Assembly (NCBI RefSeq): GCF_001439685.1
Contig: NZ_JYLH01000016.1
Coordinates: 62,001-126,000 of the forward strand
Length of the DNA stretch: 64,000 nucleotides
Reading direction: 5' to 3'
DNA from: Pseudomonas libanensis
GTDB lineage: Bacteria > Pseudomonadota > Gammaproteobacteria > Pseudomonadales > Pseudomonadaceae
This document shows, one piece after another, positions 17,936-26,463 of the stretch (its first letter is position 1; every line of letters starts with the position of its first letter). Made by a program: the position numbers and the translations under genes. Under the pieces are notes generated by a model. The model worked only from the letters and a program-made list of their open reading frames with translations, had not been told where the DNA came from and searched no databases.

Positions 17936-18700
17936 ATGCATACCCCTTCCGCCCCCGTAAACGAAGAGCCAAAAGGCGCGGTGATCGCCGAAGACAAGCG
18001 CTGGAATACCCGTGCGCTGATTGTCGACGATGACGTGCCGATCCGCGAACTGCTGATCGACTACCTGGCGCGCTTCAATATCCTCGCCTCGGGTGTCACC
18101 GACGGCACCGCCATGCGCCAAGCCATGCAAGCCGAGACCTTTGATGTGGTGGTACTCGACCTGATGCTGCCGGGCGAGGACGGGCTGTCGCTGTGCCGCT
18201 GGTTGCGCGCCGAGTCGGACATTCCGATCCTGATGCTCACCGCCCGTTGCGAACCCACCGACCGCATCATCGGCCTGGAATTGGGCGCCGATGACTACAT
18301 GTCCAAACCCTTCGAGCCCCGGGAGCTGGTCGCGCGTATCCAGACCATCCTGCGCCGGGTGCGCGATGACCGCAGCGAGCAACGCACCAACATTCGCTTC
18401 GACAATTGGCGCCTCAACAGTGTGCTGCGCCAGTTGGTGGCCGATGACGGCCTGGTGGTGCCGCTGTCCAACGCCGAGTTTCGCTTGCTGTGGGTCTTCA
18501 TCGAACGCCCGCGCCGTGTGCTGAGTCGCGAACGATTGCTGGATGCCGCCCGCGGCCGCTCCATCGAAGCCTTTGATCGCAGCATCGACTTGCTGGTGTC
18601 GCGCCTGCGCCAGAAGCTGGGAGATGATCCGAGGGCGCCACAACTGATCAAGACCGTGCGCGGCGAAGGCTACCTGTTCGATGCCAGGGATATCGGCTGA
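17936..18700 (+). CDS. OmpR-family DNA-binding response regulator
   Basis: The receiver domain spans residues about 25-140 with the acidic pair in VDDD, phospho-acceptor Asp75 in VVLDLMLPG, a Thr in MLTAR and a Lys in DDYMSKPF. A winged-helix domain follows from about residue 155 (EFRLLWVFIERPRRVLSRER, then SIDLLVSRLRQKLGDD). This is the OmpR/PhoB architecture. Start uncertain: the ATG at 17936 gives 254 residues, an earlier ATG at 17900 adds 12, and neither has a strong ribosome site. The stop overlaps the start of the kinase gene by one base (TGATG), so the pair is translationally coupled. Signal and regulon unknown. Confidence 0.9.
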   Translation: MHTPSAPVNEEPKGAVIAEDKRWNTRALIVDDDVPIRELLIDYLARFNILASGVTDGTAMRQAMQAETFDVVVLDLMLPGEDGLSLCRWLRAESDIPILMLTARCEPTDRIIGLELGADDYMSKPFEPRELVARIQTILRRVRDDRSEQRTNIRFDNWRLNSVLRQLVADDGLVVPLSNAEFRLLWVFIERPRRVLSRERLLDAARGRSIEAFDRSIDLLVSRLRQKLGDDPRAPQLIKTVRGEGYLFDARDIG

Positions 18701-19734
18701 TGCGTGCCACCCTCAATACGCTGTTCGGGCGATTGTTCGGCCTATTGCTGGTGGCCATTGTGCTGGCCCACGTGCTGGCGATCTTCTGGTTCCACCACTA
18801 CGGCCGGCCACCGCCCCCGCCTCCCGAGGTGTTCGTCGAACAACCGGATGGCACCCTCAAGCCACTTCGCAAGGAACCTCGCCCTTGGTTTGGTGGCCCG
18901 CTGGTACCGCTGACGTTTCAATTTATCTCGTTGATCATCGCCGCCTGGTACGGCGCCAAGCTGCTGAGTCGGCCGATCCAACGCCTGAGCGCGGCGGCCG
19001 AGCGCTTGAGTGTCGACCTCGACAGCCCGCCTCTGGTGGAGTCCGGCCCGCGCGAAGCACGGCAAGCAGCGTCGACTTTCAACCTCATGCAAAAGCGCAT
19101 CCGCGAACAAGTCAGCCAACGCGCACGTATGCTCGGTGCAGTTTCCCACGACCTGCGCACCCCGCTGTCGCGCCTCAAGCTGCGCCTGGAACAGATCGAG
19201 GATCCCCAGCTGCAAGGCCAGATGCGCCAGGACCTGGACGACATGATCGGCATGCTGGATGCCACCCTGAGCTACCTGCACGAACAACGCACCAGCGAGA
19301 CACGGCACTGGCTCGATGTGCAGGCGCTGGTGGAATCCCTCAGCGAAAACGCCCAGGACCAAGGCAGCGACGTGCAATTTTCCGGTACCTGTGCACCGTT
19401 GCAAGTGCAGCCGATGGCCTTGCGCTCATGCCTCAACAACCTGATCGACAATGCCCTGCGCTATGCCGGCACGGCACATATCGAACTGACGGACAGCCGC
19501 GACGCGCTGGTCATCCGCGTGATTGACCACGGCCCGGGCATTGCGGCCGACAAGCGTGAGGCGGTGTTCGAGCCGTTTTACCGACTCGAAGGCTCACGCA
19601 ACCGCAACTCCGGCGGCGTCGGCCTGGGCATGACGATTTCCAAGGAAGCGGCGGAGCGCCTGGGCGGCAATTTGAGCCTGGAAGAAACAGCTGGTGGCGG
19701 ATTGACCGCCGTCATGTGGCTGCCCCGCGCCTGA
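18700..19734 (+). CDS. Sensor histidine kinase (EnvZ-like layout)
   Basis: The protein has 344 residues. One membrane segment lies at residues 12-31, followed by a short proline-rich periplasmic loop (PPPPPPEVFVEQPDG) and a second segment near 68-85. A HAMP linker and HisKA domain with phospho-acceptor His150 in GAVSHDLRTPLS follow, then HATPase_c motifs NNLIDNALRYA, DHGPGI and GVGLGMTIS. The periplasmic part is only about 35 residues, too small for a classical ligand domain, so sensing may involve the membrane or a partner protein. It phosphorylates the regulator encoded immediately upstream. Confidence 0.92.
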   Translation: MRATLNTLFGRLFGLLLVAIVLAHVLAIFWFHHYGRPPPPPPEVFVEQPDGTLKPLRKEPRPWFGGPLVPLTFQFISLIIAAWYGAKLLSRPIQRLSAAAERLSVDLDSPPLVESGPREARQAASTFNLMQKRIREQVSQRARMLGAVSHDLRTPLSRLKLRLEQIEDPQLQGQMRQDLDDMIGMLDATLSYLHEQRTSETRHWLDVQALVESLSENAQDQGSDVQFSGTCAPLQVQPMALRSCLNNLIDNALRYAGTAHIELTDSRDALVIRVIDHGPGIAADKREAVFEPFYRLEGSRNRNSGGVGLGMTISKEAAERLGGNLSLEETAGGGLTAVMWLPRA

Positions 19735-19739
19735 ACGCC

Positions 19740-20804
19740 TCAGTTACAGGGTTTGTCCTCGCGGCGGACTTGCGCCTGAGTGGCACTCCAGTCTGTCAGC
19801 AAGCTGTAGGCCACCGCCAGTAAGGTCGGGCCGATAAACAGGCCGATAAAGCCGAACGCTATCAAACCGCCAAACACGCCCAGCAGCACAATCACCAGCG
19901 GCAGATTGCCGCCACGGCTGATCAGGTACGGCTTGAGCACGTTATCCACGCCACTGATCACGAACGTGCCCCATACACCCAGGAACACGGCATAGGTGTA
20001 GTCGCCCTTCCACGCCAGCCAAGCCGTGGCCGGAATCCACACCAGCGGCGGGCCCATGGGGATCAGGCTGAGCAGGAAAGTGACGATGCCCAGCACCAGC
20101 GCACCCGGCACGCCGGCGATCAGGAAGCCGATCAGCGCCAACAAGGCTTGGGCGGCAGCGGTGCCGATTACACCGTTGACCACCCGCTGCACAGTGCCGG
20201 CCACCAGTTCGATGTAATAGCCGGCGCGCTCGCCGATCAGGCGCTCCAGCAAGCGATGCACAAACATCGCCAGGCGCGGCCCGTCACGGTAGAAAAAGAA
20301 CACGAAGACCAGGCTCAGGGTCAGCTCGAGAATGCCGCCGCCAATTTGCGCACTGCGCGCCAGCAGCCAATTGCCGACCTGGCCGAGGTACGGCTTGATG
20401 GTGACCATCAGCGCCGCGCCTTGTTGATCGATGCTGTCCCACATTCCCGCCAGGCGCTCGCCAACCAACGGAATCGAACCCAGCCAGGACGGCGCCTCGG
20501 GCAAGCCGTCGACCTGGATATCCTTGATCAGCGCCACGGCATCGCGCACATGGTCGGCGAGGTTGAACCCCAGCCATACCAGCGGCACTGCCACCAGCAA
20601 CATCCAGCCCAGGGTCAGGATGCCGGCGGCCAGGGATTCCCGGCCGCCCAGCCAGCGCGTGAGCAAACGCATCAGCGGCCAACTGGCAAACGCCAGCACC
20701 GCGCCCCAGAACAGCGCTGACCAGAACGGCGCCATGACCCAGAAGCTGGCACCGAACAGCACCAGCAGCAGGATTTGCACCAGCAGGCGATCGTTATTGA
20801 GCAT
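19740..20804 (-). CDS. AI-2E family (YdiK/PerM-like) transporter
   Basis: The 354-residue protein has about eight hydrophobic segments and the family's characteristic VFFFYRDGPRL motif, an LIPMGPPLVWIPATAW loop and the C-terminal GFIGLFIGPTLLAVAY segment. It is an inner-membrane permease of the PerM/AI-2E superfamily. Members have been linked to autoinducer-2 export or Na+/H+ exchange, but function is unproven for most. It is convergent with the histidine kinase (6-bp gap) and follows the DUF4892 gene on the same strand with 72 bp between. Confidence 0.88.
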   Translation of the reverse strand: MLNNDRLLVQILLLVLFGASFWVMAPFWSALFWGAVLAFASWPLMRLLTRWLGGRESLAAGILTLGWMLLVAVPLVWLGFNLADHVRDAVALIKDIQVDGLPEAPSWLGSIPLVGERLAGMWDSIDQQGAALMVTIKPYLGQVGNWLLARSAQIGGGILELTLSLVFVFFFYRDGPRLAMFVHRLLERLIGERAGYYIELVAGTVQRVVNGVIGTAAAQALLALIGFLIAGVPGALVLGIVTFLLSLIPMGPPLVWIPATAWLAWKGDYTYAVFLGVWGTFVISGVDNVLKPYLISRGGNLPLVIVLLGVFGGLIAFGFIGLFIGPTLLAVAYSLLTDWSATQAQVRREDKPCN

Positions 20805-20876
20805 CGGGTATCTCGAGAATAAGGCTATTGGAAGAGAGCTTAGGCGAACGGCGCGGGTCCGTTCGCCTGATGACGG

Positions 20877-21695
20877 TCAGCGTATCAGATGCAGGTGCAA
20901 TCCCTTAGCGTCACCGGTGCCGGTTTCCAGGCGTGCAGCGCGCACGCCGGCATCGACCAGGCCCTGGCGCCAGGCTTCAGCGGTGGGCCCGGTCAGGCTG
21001 ATGCGCAAGGTGGTATCGAGGTTCAGGCCGCGGGAAATCAAGGTCAGCCACGTGGCGTCAGGTTCGGCACCCAGCGTCGGGAAGTCCAGCTCGCCGGTGC
21101 TTTTGAGTTCACGCAACAGGGTGGCGGAGGTCGGCAACAGATCACCCAAAGGCGCGCCGGCGTCGAGTTGCTCGACATGCAGGTAAGCGCGACGGTTACC
21201 GCGGGTGATGCCGTACAGCGCGACCAGGGAATTGTCCTGCGGGGCGGCCAGGCGCAGCAGCAAGTATTCCTGCTGGCCATCGGCCCCCACCAGCTTGGCG
21301 TTGCCGAACACTTCATTGGCCCACAGGCTGCTTTCGCCGCAATCGCGGGCCTGGCACCAGAACAGCAATTGCGCGCCGTTGGCCTGCAAGGCTTCGCGCG
21401 TTGCCGTGAAGGCCGCACTGGAACTGTGCTCGGCGGGCATTTCATAGGTGATTGCAGTGGCTTGGCCGCGTGCGGTGGCCTGGCCCTCGTAGCGCAACTG
21501 GCCGCTGATCTTGCGGATCGCGCCCATGGGGTAGATGCGTTCTTTTTCCTCAGCGGGGCGATAATCGACGATCTGCGCGTCAACCTGGCGGGCCACGGCA
21601 GGCAGATCCTGGCTGCCCGGCACGTCAGCGGCGAACACCAGGGGGCTGAAACAGCAAAGGCCAAGGGCACGGAGACATCCTTTACCCAGGCTCAT
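20877..21695 (-). CDS. DUF4892-type exported protein
   Basis: The 272-residue protein has a signal peptide ending near VFAAD and a mature domain that fits the Pseudomonas DUF4892 family (QDLPAVARQVDAQIVDYRPA near the N-terminus, then KERIYPMGAIRKISGQLRYE). The C-terminal third resembles a small OmpA-like or periplasmic carboxyl domain by pattern only. Its start codon overlaps the stop of an 18-codon upstream ORF (ATGA) and has no ribosome site of its own, suggesting coupled translation. Function unknown; likely periplasmic or outer-membrane associated. Confidence 0.82.
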   Translation of the reverse strand: MSLGKGCLRALGLCCFSPLVFAADVPGSQDLPAVARQVDAQIVDYRPAEEKERIYPMGAIRKISGQLRYEGQATARGQATAITYEMPAEHSSSAAFTATREALQANGAQLLFWCQARDCGESSLWANEVFGNAKLVGADGQQEYLLLRLAAPQDNSLVALYGITRGNRRAYLHVEQLDAGAPLGDLLPTSATLLRELKSTGELDFPTLGAEPDATWLTLISRGLNLDTTLRISLTGPTAEAWRQGLVDAGVRAARLETGTGDAKGLHLHLIR

Positions 21696-21748
21696 CGGAT
21701 CAATGGGCCCTGGCCGATGGGGGTGACAGCGGTATTGAGTGTGTACAT
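21692..21748 (-). CDS. Possible 18-aa leader ORF coupled to the DUF4892 gene
   Basis: An ATG at 21748 has a strong AAAGGGAGT ribosome-binding site five bases upstream and encodes MYTLNTAVTPIGQGPLIR. The stop overlaps the DUF4892 start codon in an ATGA junction. The downstream gene lacks its own Shine-Dalgarno sequence, which supports translational coupling. There is no regulatory codon run (His, Trp, Cys) and no obvious attenuator stem. It could be a leader, a real micropeptide, or chance. Confidence 0.5.
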   Translation of the reverse strand: MYTLNTAVTPIGQGPLIR

Positions 21749-21797
21749 GGTTGACTCCCTTTCAATCCGCCCAGCCTCGGCAGTTGACCGCGCCAAG

Positions 21798-22652
21798 TCA
21801 AGGCGCGGAGAAGAACCGATTGAAACAGTCTGCAACAAGAGCGGCGCCGGGCTCGTCATTCAGGTGTAAATGATGGCCACCTGGCAGCGTGGTGACGGTG
21901 AAGGGCAGTTGGGAAAGCAATTCGGCATGTTTCGCCAGCATGCCGTCAGCCGCGACCACCAACTGCGTAGGGCAACCTACGCGCCTTACGAAAGCCATGG
22001 CCTGCTCATCGGTCAGGCGCGTCGGCGATGCCAAGGTCAGGCGGCTGTCGCTGCGCCAGGTGTAACCGCCAGGCACTGGCATCAGGCCGCGCTGGGCCAG
22101 CAGTTCGGCGGCTTCACGACTGACCGCCACCACGCCCTTCATCCGCGCCTCAACCGCTCGATCGAGCGTGCCGTAGACAGGCTTGCGCTTGTCTTGCAGG
22201 CTCATTTGCGCCTGCAAGGCCATGCCCAGGCGCTCGGCCGCGTTCTCGGCACTGGCAGTCGGAGGGATCACGCCATCGATCAAACCCAGGTGCGTCACAC
22301 GCTCCGGCAAGGCTCCGGCCAGCACCAGGGAGACGATGGCACCCAGGGAATGGCCAAGTAATGCAAAACGTTGCCAGCCCAATTGCTCGGCGACCTGCAG
22401 CGCGTCATAGACATAATCCCACAAGGCATAACCGGCCCCTGCCGGACGATGGTCCGAGTGCCCGTGCCCCGCCAGATCCAGCGCGACAATACGCAAGCCG
22501 TGCAGCTTGGGCGCCAGGCGCGCAAAACTGTTGGCGTTGTCCAGCCAGCCATGCAGGGCGATCACCGGCAGGCCATCCTCGGGGCCGAACAGATGAGCCG
22601 CCAACTCGATGTGCGGCAGGCTCAGGCGAACTTCTTCGACAGGTATGCTCAT
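21798..22652 (-). CDS. Alpha/beta hydrolase
   Basis: The protein has an alpha/beta-hydrolase fold with IALHGWLDNANSF (oxyanion-hole HGW), a nucleophile elbow GHSLGAIVS and a catalytic His in GGHHLHL. The ATG at 22652 overlaps the stop of the upstream hydrolase gene by four bases (ATGA) and gives 284 residues; the longer frame to 22679 starts inside that gene. The two hydrolases are co-transcribed but only distantly alike. They lie on the same strand as a PaaI-type thioesterase and a fatty acyl-CoA ligase, which hints at a role in acyl or ester metabolism. Substrate not deducible. Confidence 0.87.
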   Translation of the reverse strand: MSIPVEEVRLSLPHIELAAHLFGPEDGLPVIALHGWLDNANSFARLAPKLHGLRIVALDLAGHGHSDHRPAGAGYALWDYVYDALQVAEQLGWQRFALLGHSLGAIVSLVLAGALPERVTHLGLIDGVIPPTASAENAAERLGMALQAQMSLQDKRKPVYGTLDRAVEARMKGVVAVSREAAELLAQRGLMPVPGGYTWRSDSRLTLASPTRLTDEQAMAFVRRVGCPTQLVVAADGMLAKHAELLSQLPFTVTTLPGGHHLHLNDEPGAALVADCFNRFFSAP

Positions 22653-23452
22653 GCGCAACTGCGCTCGCGGGCTTGCCAACGGGCGAACAGGTTCTTGATC
22701 AAGGTGGCGGTGTCCTGAGGGCGTTCCAGGGGAAACATATGGCCGCCCGGCATGGTGAGCATTTCGCCCATGGGCAGGCGGTCGACGCCACTGGCATGGT
22801 GGCGCATCACCACACGGCTCTGGCGCCCACGCACCACCGCCAGCGGCACCTTCAATTGGCGCACCTGGCCCGGGCTGGTATGGGGTACGCCGCGATAGAT
22901 GCTGATTTCGGTGGCCGGATCGAAACGCAGGCGCAGGCGGTCGCCCACTTGCTGCAGGCCATGTTGCAGGTACGCGTCAAAACAATCGGGGTCGAAGCCA
23001 CGAAACAGGGTCTTGCCGGCAAAATAGCTGCGTGCGGCGTCAAGGTCGGTGAACTCTTCACGGCGGCCGAGGGTGCGCCCAGCCGGCGTCAGGCGGTCGA
23101 TAAAGCCAAAACGCTTGGCGGCACGGATCACCCAGCGGTCCGCCCGGGTCAGCACCGGCGAATCCAGCATTACCACGCCCCGGTACAACTGCGGGCAACG
23201 CATGGCTGCGTGCAAGTGCAGCACGCCCCCGAGGGAATGGCCCACGCCCCACACCGGCTCTGGCTGCTGTTCCAGATGGTGGATCAACTCATCCACCAGG
23301 TTCTGCCAGTTATCATCCACCGGGAACCTGGGGTCGTGACCGTGCTGCGGCAGGTGCGCCACCGTATATTCCGGGGCCAAGGCGGCAAACAGCTTGCCGT
23401 AGGTGGCCGATGGGAAGCCATTGGCGTGGGTAAAAAACACATGCTGCGGCAT
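22649..23452 (-). CDS. Alpha/beta hydrolase (second of an overlapping pair)
   Basis: This 267-residue protein starts MPQHVFFTHANGFPSATY, carrying the HANG/HGNG-type oxyanion strand of small lipolytic hydrolases. The elbow is GHSLGGVLHL and the catalytic His is in GGHMFPLE. It lacks a signal peptide. Its stop codon lies within the next gene's start (ATGA), so both products are made from one message. The gene lies 97 bp downstream of the thioesterase gene. Confidence 0.87.
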   Translation of the reverse strand: MPQHVFFTHANGFPSATYGKLFAALAPEYTVAHLPQHGHDPRFPVDDNWQNLVDELIHHLEQQPEPVWGVGHSLGGVLHLHAAMRCPQLYRGVVMLDSPVLTRADRWVIRAAKRFGFIDRLTPAGRTLGRREEFTDLDAARSYFAGKTLFRGFDPDCFDAYLQHGLQQVGDRLRLRFDPATEISIYRGVPHTSPGQVRQLKVPLAVVRGRQSRVVMRHHASGVDRLPMGEMLTMPGGHMFPLERPQDTATLIKNLFARWQARERSCA

Positions 23453-23549
23453 ACAGGTTCCATCGACGAAAACAGAGGTGGATTGTCACCATGCCGGCGT
23501 CCTGCGGCAATGACTGTAACTGCCAGGAATGATGACACTCACGCCACGC

Positions 23550-23993
23550 CTATCGCGCCGGCAGTTTTTCGCCCAGCGGCACCACGGCCATGGTCAGGCG
23601 CGAGATACAACTGGCCTTGCCGTCGTCGCTGCTCAGGCGGATGTCCCACACCTGGGTCGTGCGTCCGATATGAATGGCCTTGGCCACCGCCGTCACCCGC
23701 CCGCTGCGCACGCCACGCAGGTGGTTGGCGTTGACTTCCAGGCCCACGCAATAGAACTTGCTCGCGTCGATGCACAGGTAAGCCGCCATGGAACCGACAC
23801 TCTCGGCCAGCACCACCGAGGCGCCGCCGTGCAACAGCCCGTAAGGCTGATGGGTGCGGTGATCGACCACCATGCTGGCGGTGAGGGATTCGTCGTCGAA
23901 GCTTTCGAAACGAATATCCAGCAACTCGCCGATGGTGTTTTTCTGCATCGCATTGAGTTGTTCGATATTCGGTTGGGTGCGCCACAGGCTCAT
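23550..23993 (-). CDS. Hotdog-fold acyl-CoA thioesterase (PaaI/YdiI/EntH-like)
   Basis: The 147-residue protein has the hotdog-fold signature LLHGGASVVLAESVGSMAAY, where the conserved Gly-Gly loop and Glu form the active site, followed by GLEVNANHLRGVRSG. It best fits the YdiI/MenI-EntH subgroup, which hydrolyses aromatic or short acyl-CoA esters. It lies 30 bp downstream of the acyl-CoA ligase gene, so one enzyme makes and the other releases acyl-CoA, perhaps as a proofreading or CoA-recycling pair. Confidence 0.87.
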   Translation of the reverse strand: MSLWRTQPNIEQLNAMQKNTIGELLDIRFESFDDESLTASMVVDHRTHQPYGLLHGGASVVLAESVGSMAAYLCIDASKFYCVGLEVNANHLRGVRSGRVTAVAKAIHIGRTTQVWDIRLSSDDGKASCISRLTMAVVPLGEKLPAR

Positions 23994-24023
23994 AGGATTG
24001 TCCTTGTTGATTTTATTACGTGC

Positions 24024-25673
24024 CTAATCCTGCCACAGAATGGTTTCGGTGCGCGCGCTCCATGCCTGCAATTGTGGCCCGTACGTCGACTCGATCACGT
24101 TGCGCTTGATCTTCAAGGTCGGGGTCAGGAAGCCGTTTTCCACCGCCCAACTGTCTTTCACCACTACCAGTTGGCGCAGGCGCTCATGTTTATCCAGGAC
24201 AGCGTTGATCTGTTCCAGCCAGCGTTCAAGACCGGCGCCAAGGGTTCGGTGGTCCTCATGCGGCGCCGACAACACACAAAGCCCTATCGGCGCGCCGAGC
24301 CCCTCCCCGACCACACAGACCTGTTCGATGCGCGCATGTTCGGCCAGGCGATTTTCGATCGGTGCCGGGGCCACGTATTTGCCTTTGCTCGTCTTGAAGA
24401 TCTCCTTGAGGCGCCCGGTCAGGCGCAGGCGGCCGTCAGGGTCCTGCTCACCCTTGTCACCGGTACGCAGGAAGCCGTCCTCGGTGAGCGTTTCAGCGGT
24501 TTTCTGCGGGTCCTTGAAATAGCCCAGCATGGTCGCGCCGCTGCGCACCTGCACCTCGCCCGCCGGATCGATGCGCACTTCCACGCCAGGGCATGGCAGG
24601 CCGATCCAGCCTAGCTTCTGTGCACCCGGGGTACACACATGGGAATAGCCACAGTTTTCGCTCATGCCATACACCTCCAGCACGTCCAGGCCCAGGCGCT
24701 GATACCAGCGCAACAGCGCCTCGGGCACCGGTGCTGCGCCGGACAGGGCGATGCGCAGCGCATCCAGCCCCAGGCCCGCCAGCACTTTATGGCCGACACG
24801 CTTGCCGATGAACGGCAGGCGCAGCAGGGTCTCGAGGCGCTTTTCCGGGAGCTTGGCGTAGACCCCCAGTTGGAATCTGGTCCAGATGCGGGGCACGCCA
24901 AACAACGCCGTCGGCCGTGCCCTGCGCAAATCGGTCAGGAAGGTCTCCAGGCTTTGCGCAAAAAACACGGTTTGCCCGGTGTAGATCGAGGCCATTTCCA
25001 CAAACATGCGTTCGGCCACATGGCACAGCGGCAGGTAGGACAGCAGCCGGTCTTCTTCCCCCAGGCCAAACAACTCGGTGCCGCGGGTAGCGGCAAAGCC
25101 CAGGGCACCGAACGTGTGCATCACGCCTTTGGGCAGCCCGGTCGTCCCGGAGGTATAGACAATGGTGGCCAGTGTCGAGGCAAGGGGTTCGGGGTTGTCC
25201 TGGATCGGTGAGCAGGCTTGCAGGTCCGCCCAGCTGAAATCGAACGTCCCCGCCGGGCACAGCGGCAGGCCGATGGTCGGCACACCCGCTGGAATACCCG
25301 GCGCCATCGCCGGCCAGTCATCCAGCTTGCCGATCAACGCCAACGCCGCCTCGGAATGGGTCAGAACGTGGGTAACGGAGTCGGCGGTGAGATTGGGATA
25401 GAGCGGCACCGAGACATGCCCGGCCATCCAGATGGCCAGGTCGGCGATGATCCAATGCGCACAGTTTTTTGAGATCAAGGCGATGTGCGAGCCCTGGGGC
25501 AACTCCCGGGCACGCAGCCAATGGGCGGCGCACCGGGCCTGGTGGCCAACATCGCCCCAGGTGAGGGTCTGCACCTCGCCGCCATCGAGGGGCTGCACCA
25601 GGAAGACCTTGCGCGGGTGCCGCGCTTCACGCTCGAAGAAAACCTGCAACGGCAAACGAAAAGCGACAGGCAT
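24024..25673 (-). CDS. AMP-forming acyl-CoA ligase (long-chain fatty acid type)
   Basis: The protein belongs to the adenylate-forming family. It has the phosphate-binding loop TIVYTSGTTGLPKG, the YGMSEN motif, the adenosine-contacting TGDKGEQD with LTGRLKEIFK hinge region, and the catalytic Lys in TSKGKYVAP. Length and the LKEIFKTSKGKYVAP pattern fit FadD15-like long-chain acyl-CoA synthetases. The ATG at 25673 with a perfect AAAGGAG site gives 549 residues; a longer frame reaches 25799 but crosses the promoter. The gene leads a likely operon with the thioesterase and two hydrolases. A long palindrome lies 28 bp upstream and probably regulates it. Confidence 0.92.
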   Translation of the reverse strand: MPVAFRLPLQVFFEREARHPRKVFLVQPLDGGEVQTLTWGDVGHQARCAAHWLRARELPQGSHIALISKNCAHWIIADLAIWMAGHVSVPLYPNLTADSVTHVLTHSEAALALIGKLDDWPAMAPGIPAGVPTIGLPLCPAGTFDFSWADLQACSPIQDNPEPLASTLATIVYTSGTTGLPKGVMHTFGALGFAATRGTELFGLGEEDRLLSYLPLCHVAERMFVEMASIYTGQTVFFAQSLETFLTDLRRARPTALFGVPRIWTRFQLGVYAKLPEKRLETLLRLPFIGKRVGHKVLAGLGLDALRIALSGAAPVPEALLRWYQRLGLDVLEVYGMSENCGYSHVCTPGAQKLGWIGLPCPGVEVRIDPAGEVQVRSGATMLGYFKDPQKTAETLTEDGFLRTGDKGEQDPDGRLRLTGRLKEIFKTSKGKYVAPAPIENRLAEHARIEQVCVVGEGLGAPIGLCVLSAPHEDHRTLGAGLERWLEQINAVLDKHERLRQLVVVKDSWAVENGFLTPTLKIKRNVIESTYGPQLQAWSARTETILWQD

Positions 25674-25700
25674 GGGACGCGCTCCTTTGTGATCCGCCAA

Positions 25701-25732
25701 ACAGTCAACCAAGCACTTGCTTGGTTGACTGT
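25701..25732 (-). promoter_or_regulatory. Perfect 15-bp-arm palindrome, probable TetR-type operator
   Basis: The arms ACAGTCAACCAAGCA and TGCTTGGTTGACTGT are perfect complements around a 2-bp spacer. The element lies 28 bp upstream of the acyl-CoA ligase start. On the minus strand a TATACA-like -10 overlaps its upstream edge, so a bound repressor would block transcription start. CCAAGC...GCTTGG cores are typical of TetR-family operators at fatty-acid genes; this assignment is inferred. No TetR gene is adjacent. Confidence 0.7.
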
Positions 25733-25857
25733 ATAGCACATACAAAGGCAACGGCCTGCTGGAGCAATAGGTTATAAGGCCGCTATCGGGCTTAGGCATC
25801 TACGTGATTTTGGCGCGGCCCCGGTCAGTCAAGCGAACGAAATGGTCAAGATAGCGA

Positions 25858-25964
25858 AGATCCAATGTGGGAGGGGGCTTGCTCCCGATGAGGGAGTGTC
25901 AGCAAATGCATCTGGATGCTGACCCACCGCCATCGGGGGCAAGCCCCATCCCACATTTAGATCG
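25858..25964. repeat. REPIN (inverted REP pair)
   Basis: ATGTGGGAGGGGGCTTGCTC at about 25865 faces CATCGGGGGCAAGCCCCATC at 25931 and CCCACATTTAGATC. A short tail TGTGTAAATACCTAT at about 26000 also appears beside the REPs of the composite repeats. The pair fills most of the 340-bp gap between the ligase and sixA genes. Confidence 0.9.
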
Positions 25965-26013
25965 TCGTCAGGCCACAAGTCCAGCGTCGCACCAACGCTG
26001 TGTAAATACCTAT

Positions 26014-26463
26014 CTACGGATTCTTCACATCGACCAGGCTCATCAAGCCGGCCAGCGGAAAGTCCCCCTCAAGCTCTGCGAGGCTGGCCGTGTACATCGG
26101 CTGTGGCTGGCGCTGATGCCCGTGCAGCAGGAAGCTGATCAGGCTACCCACCAGGGGTTGGTGGCTGACCAGCAGCACGTTGTCGTCGGTGTCGAGTTTT
26201 TCCAGCACCTGCTGCGGGTTACCATCGGGCGTCAGCCACGGCACCGTACGGATCTGCGGCTTGAACCCCAACGCTTCCTGCACCAGATGCGCCGTCTGCT
26301 GCGCCCGCACATAGGGGCTCGCGATGATGGCGCTGAGGGGCTGGCCAATCAGGTGCGCAGCGCTGCGCAATACTTCGGCGCGCCCATGCTCGGTGAGGTT
26401 GCGTTCGACGTCGGTACGGGCATGCGCTTGGGCCTCACCGTGGCGCAGAATCCACAACTTCAT
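26014..26463 (-). CDS. sixA: Phosphohistidine phosphatase SixA
   Basis: The 149-residue protein is a short histidine-phosphatase with the catalytic LRHGEA motif at residues 6-11 and a length typical of SixA. In E. coli SixA dephosphorylates phosphohistidine on Hpt domains and on NPr. The start overlaps the stop of the DUF4389 gene by four bases, and both follow gpsA, an arrangement I recognise as common in Pseudomonas. It is the last gene of this operon. Confidence 0.92.
   Translation of the reverse strand: MKLWILRHGEAQAHARTDVERNLTEHGRAEVLRSAAHLIGQPLSAIIASPYVRAQQTAHLVQEALGFKPQIRTVPWLTPDGNPQQVLEKLDTDDNVLLVSHQPLVGSLISFLLHGHQRQPQPMYTASLAELEGDFPLAGLMSLVDVKNP

Noticed and set aside
22361..23734. 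A 457-residue open frame antisense to the hydrolase pair
   Set aside because: Overlaps two well-supported genes and lacks any family signal.
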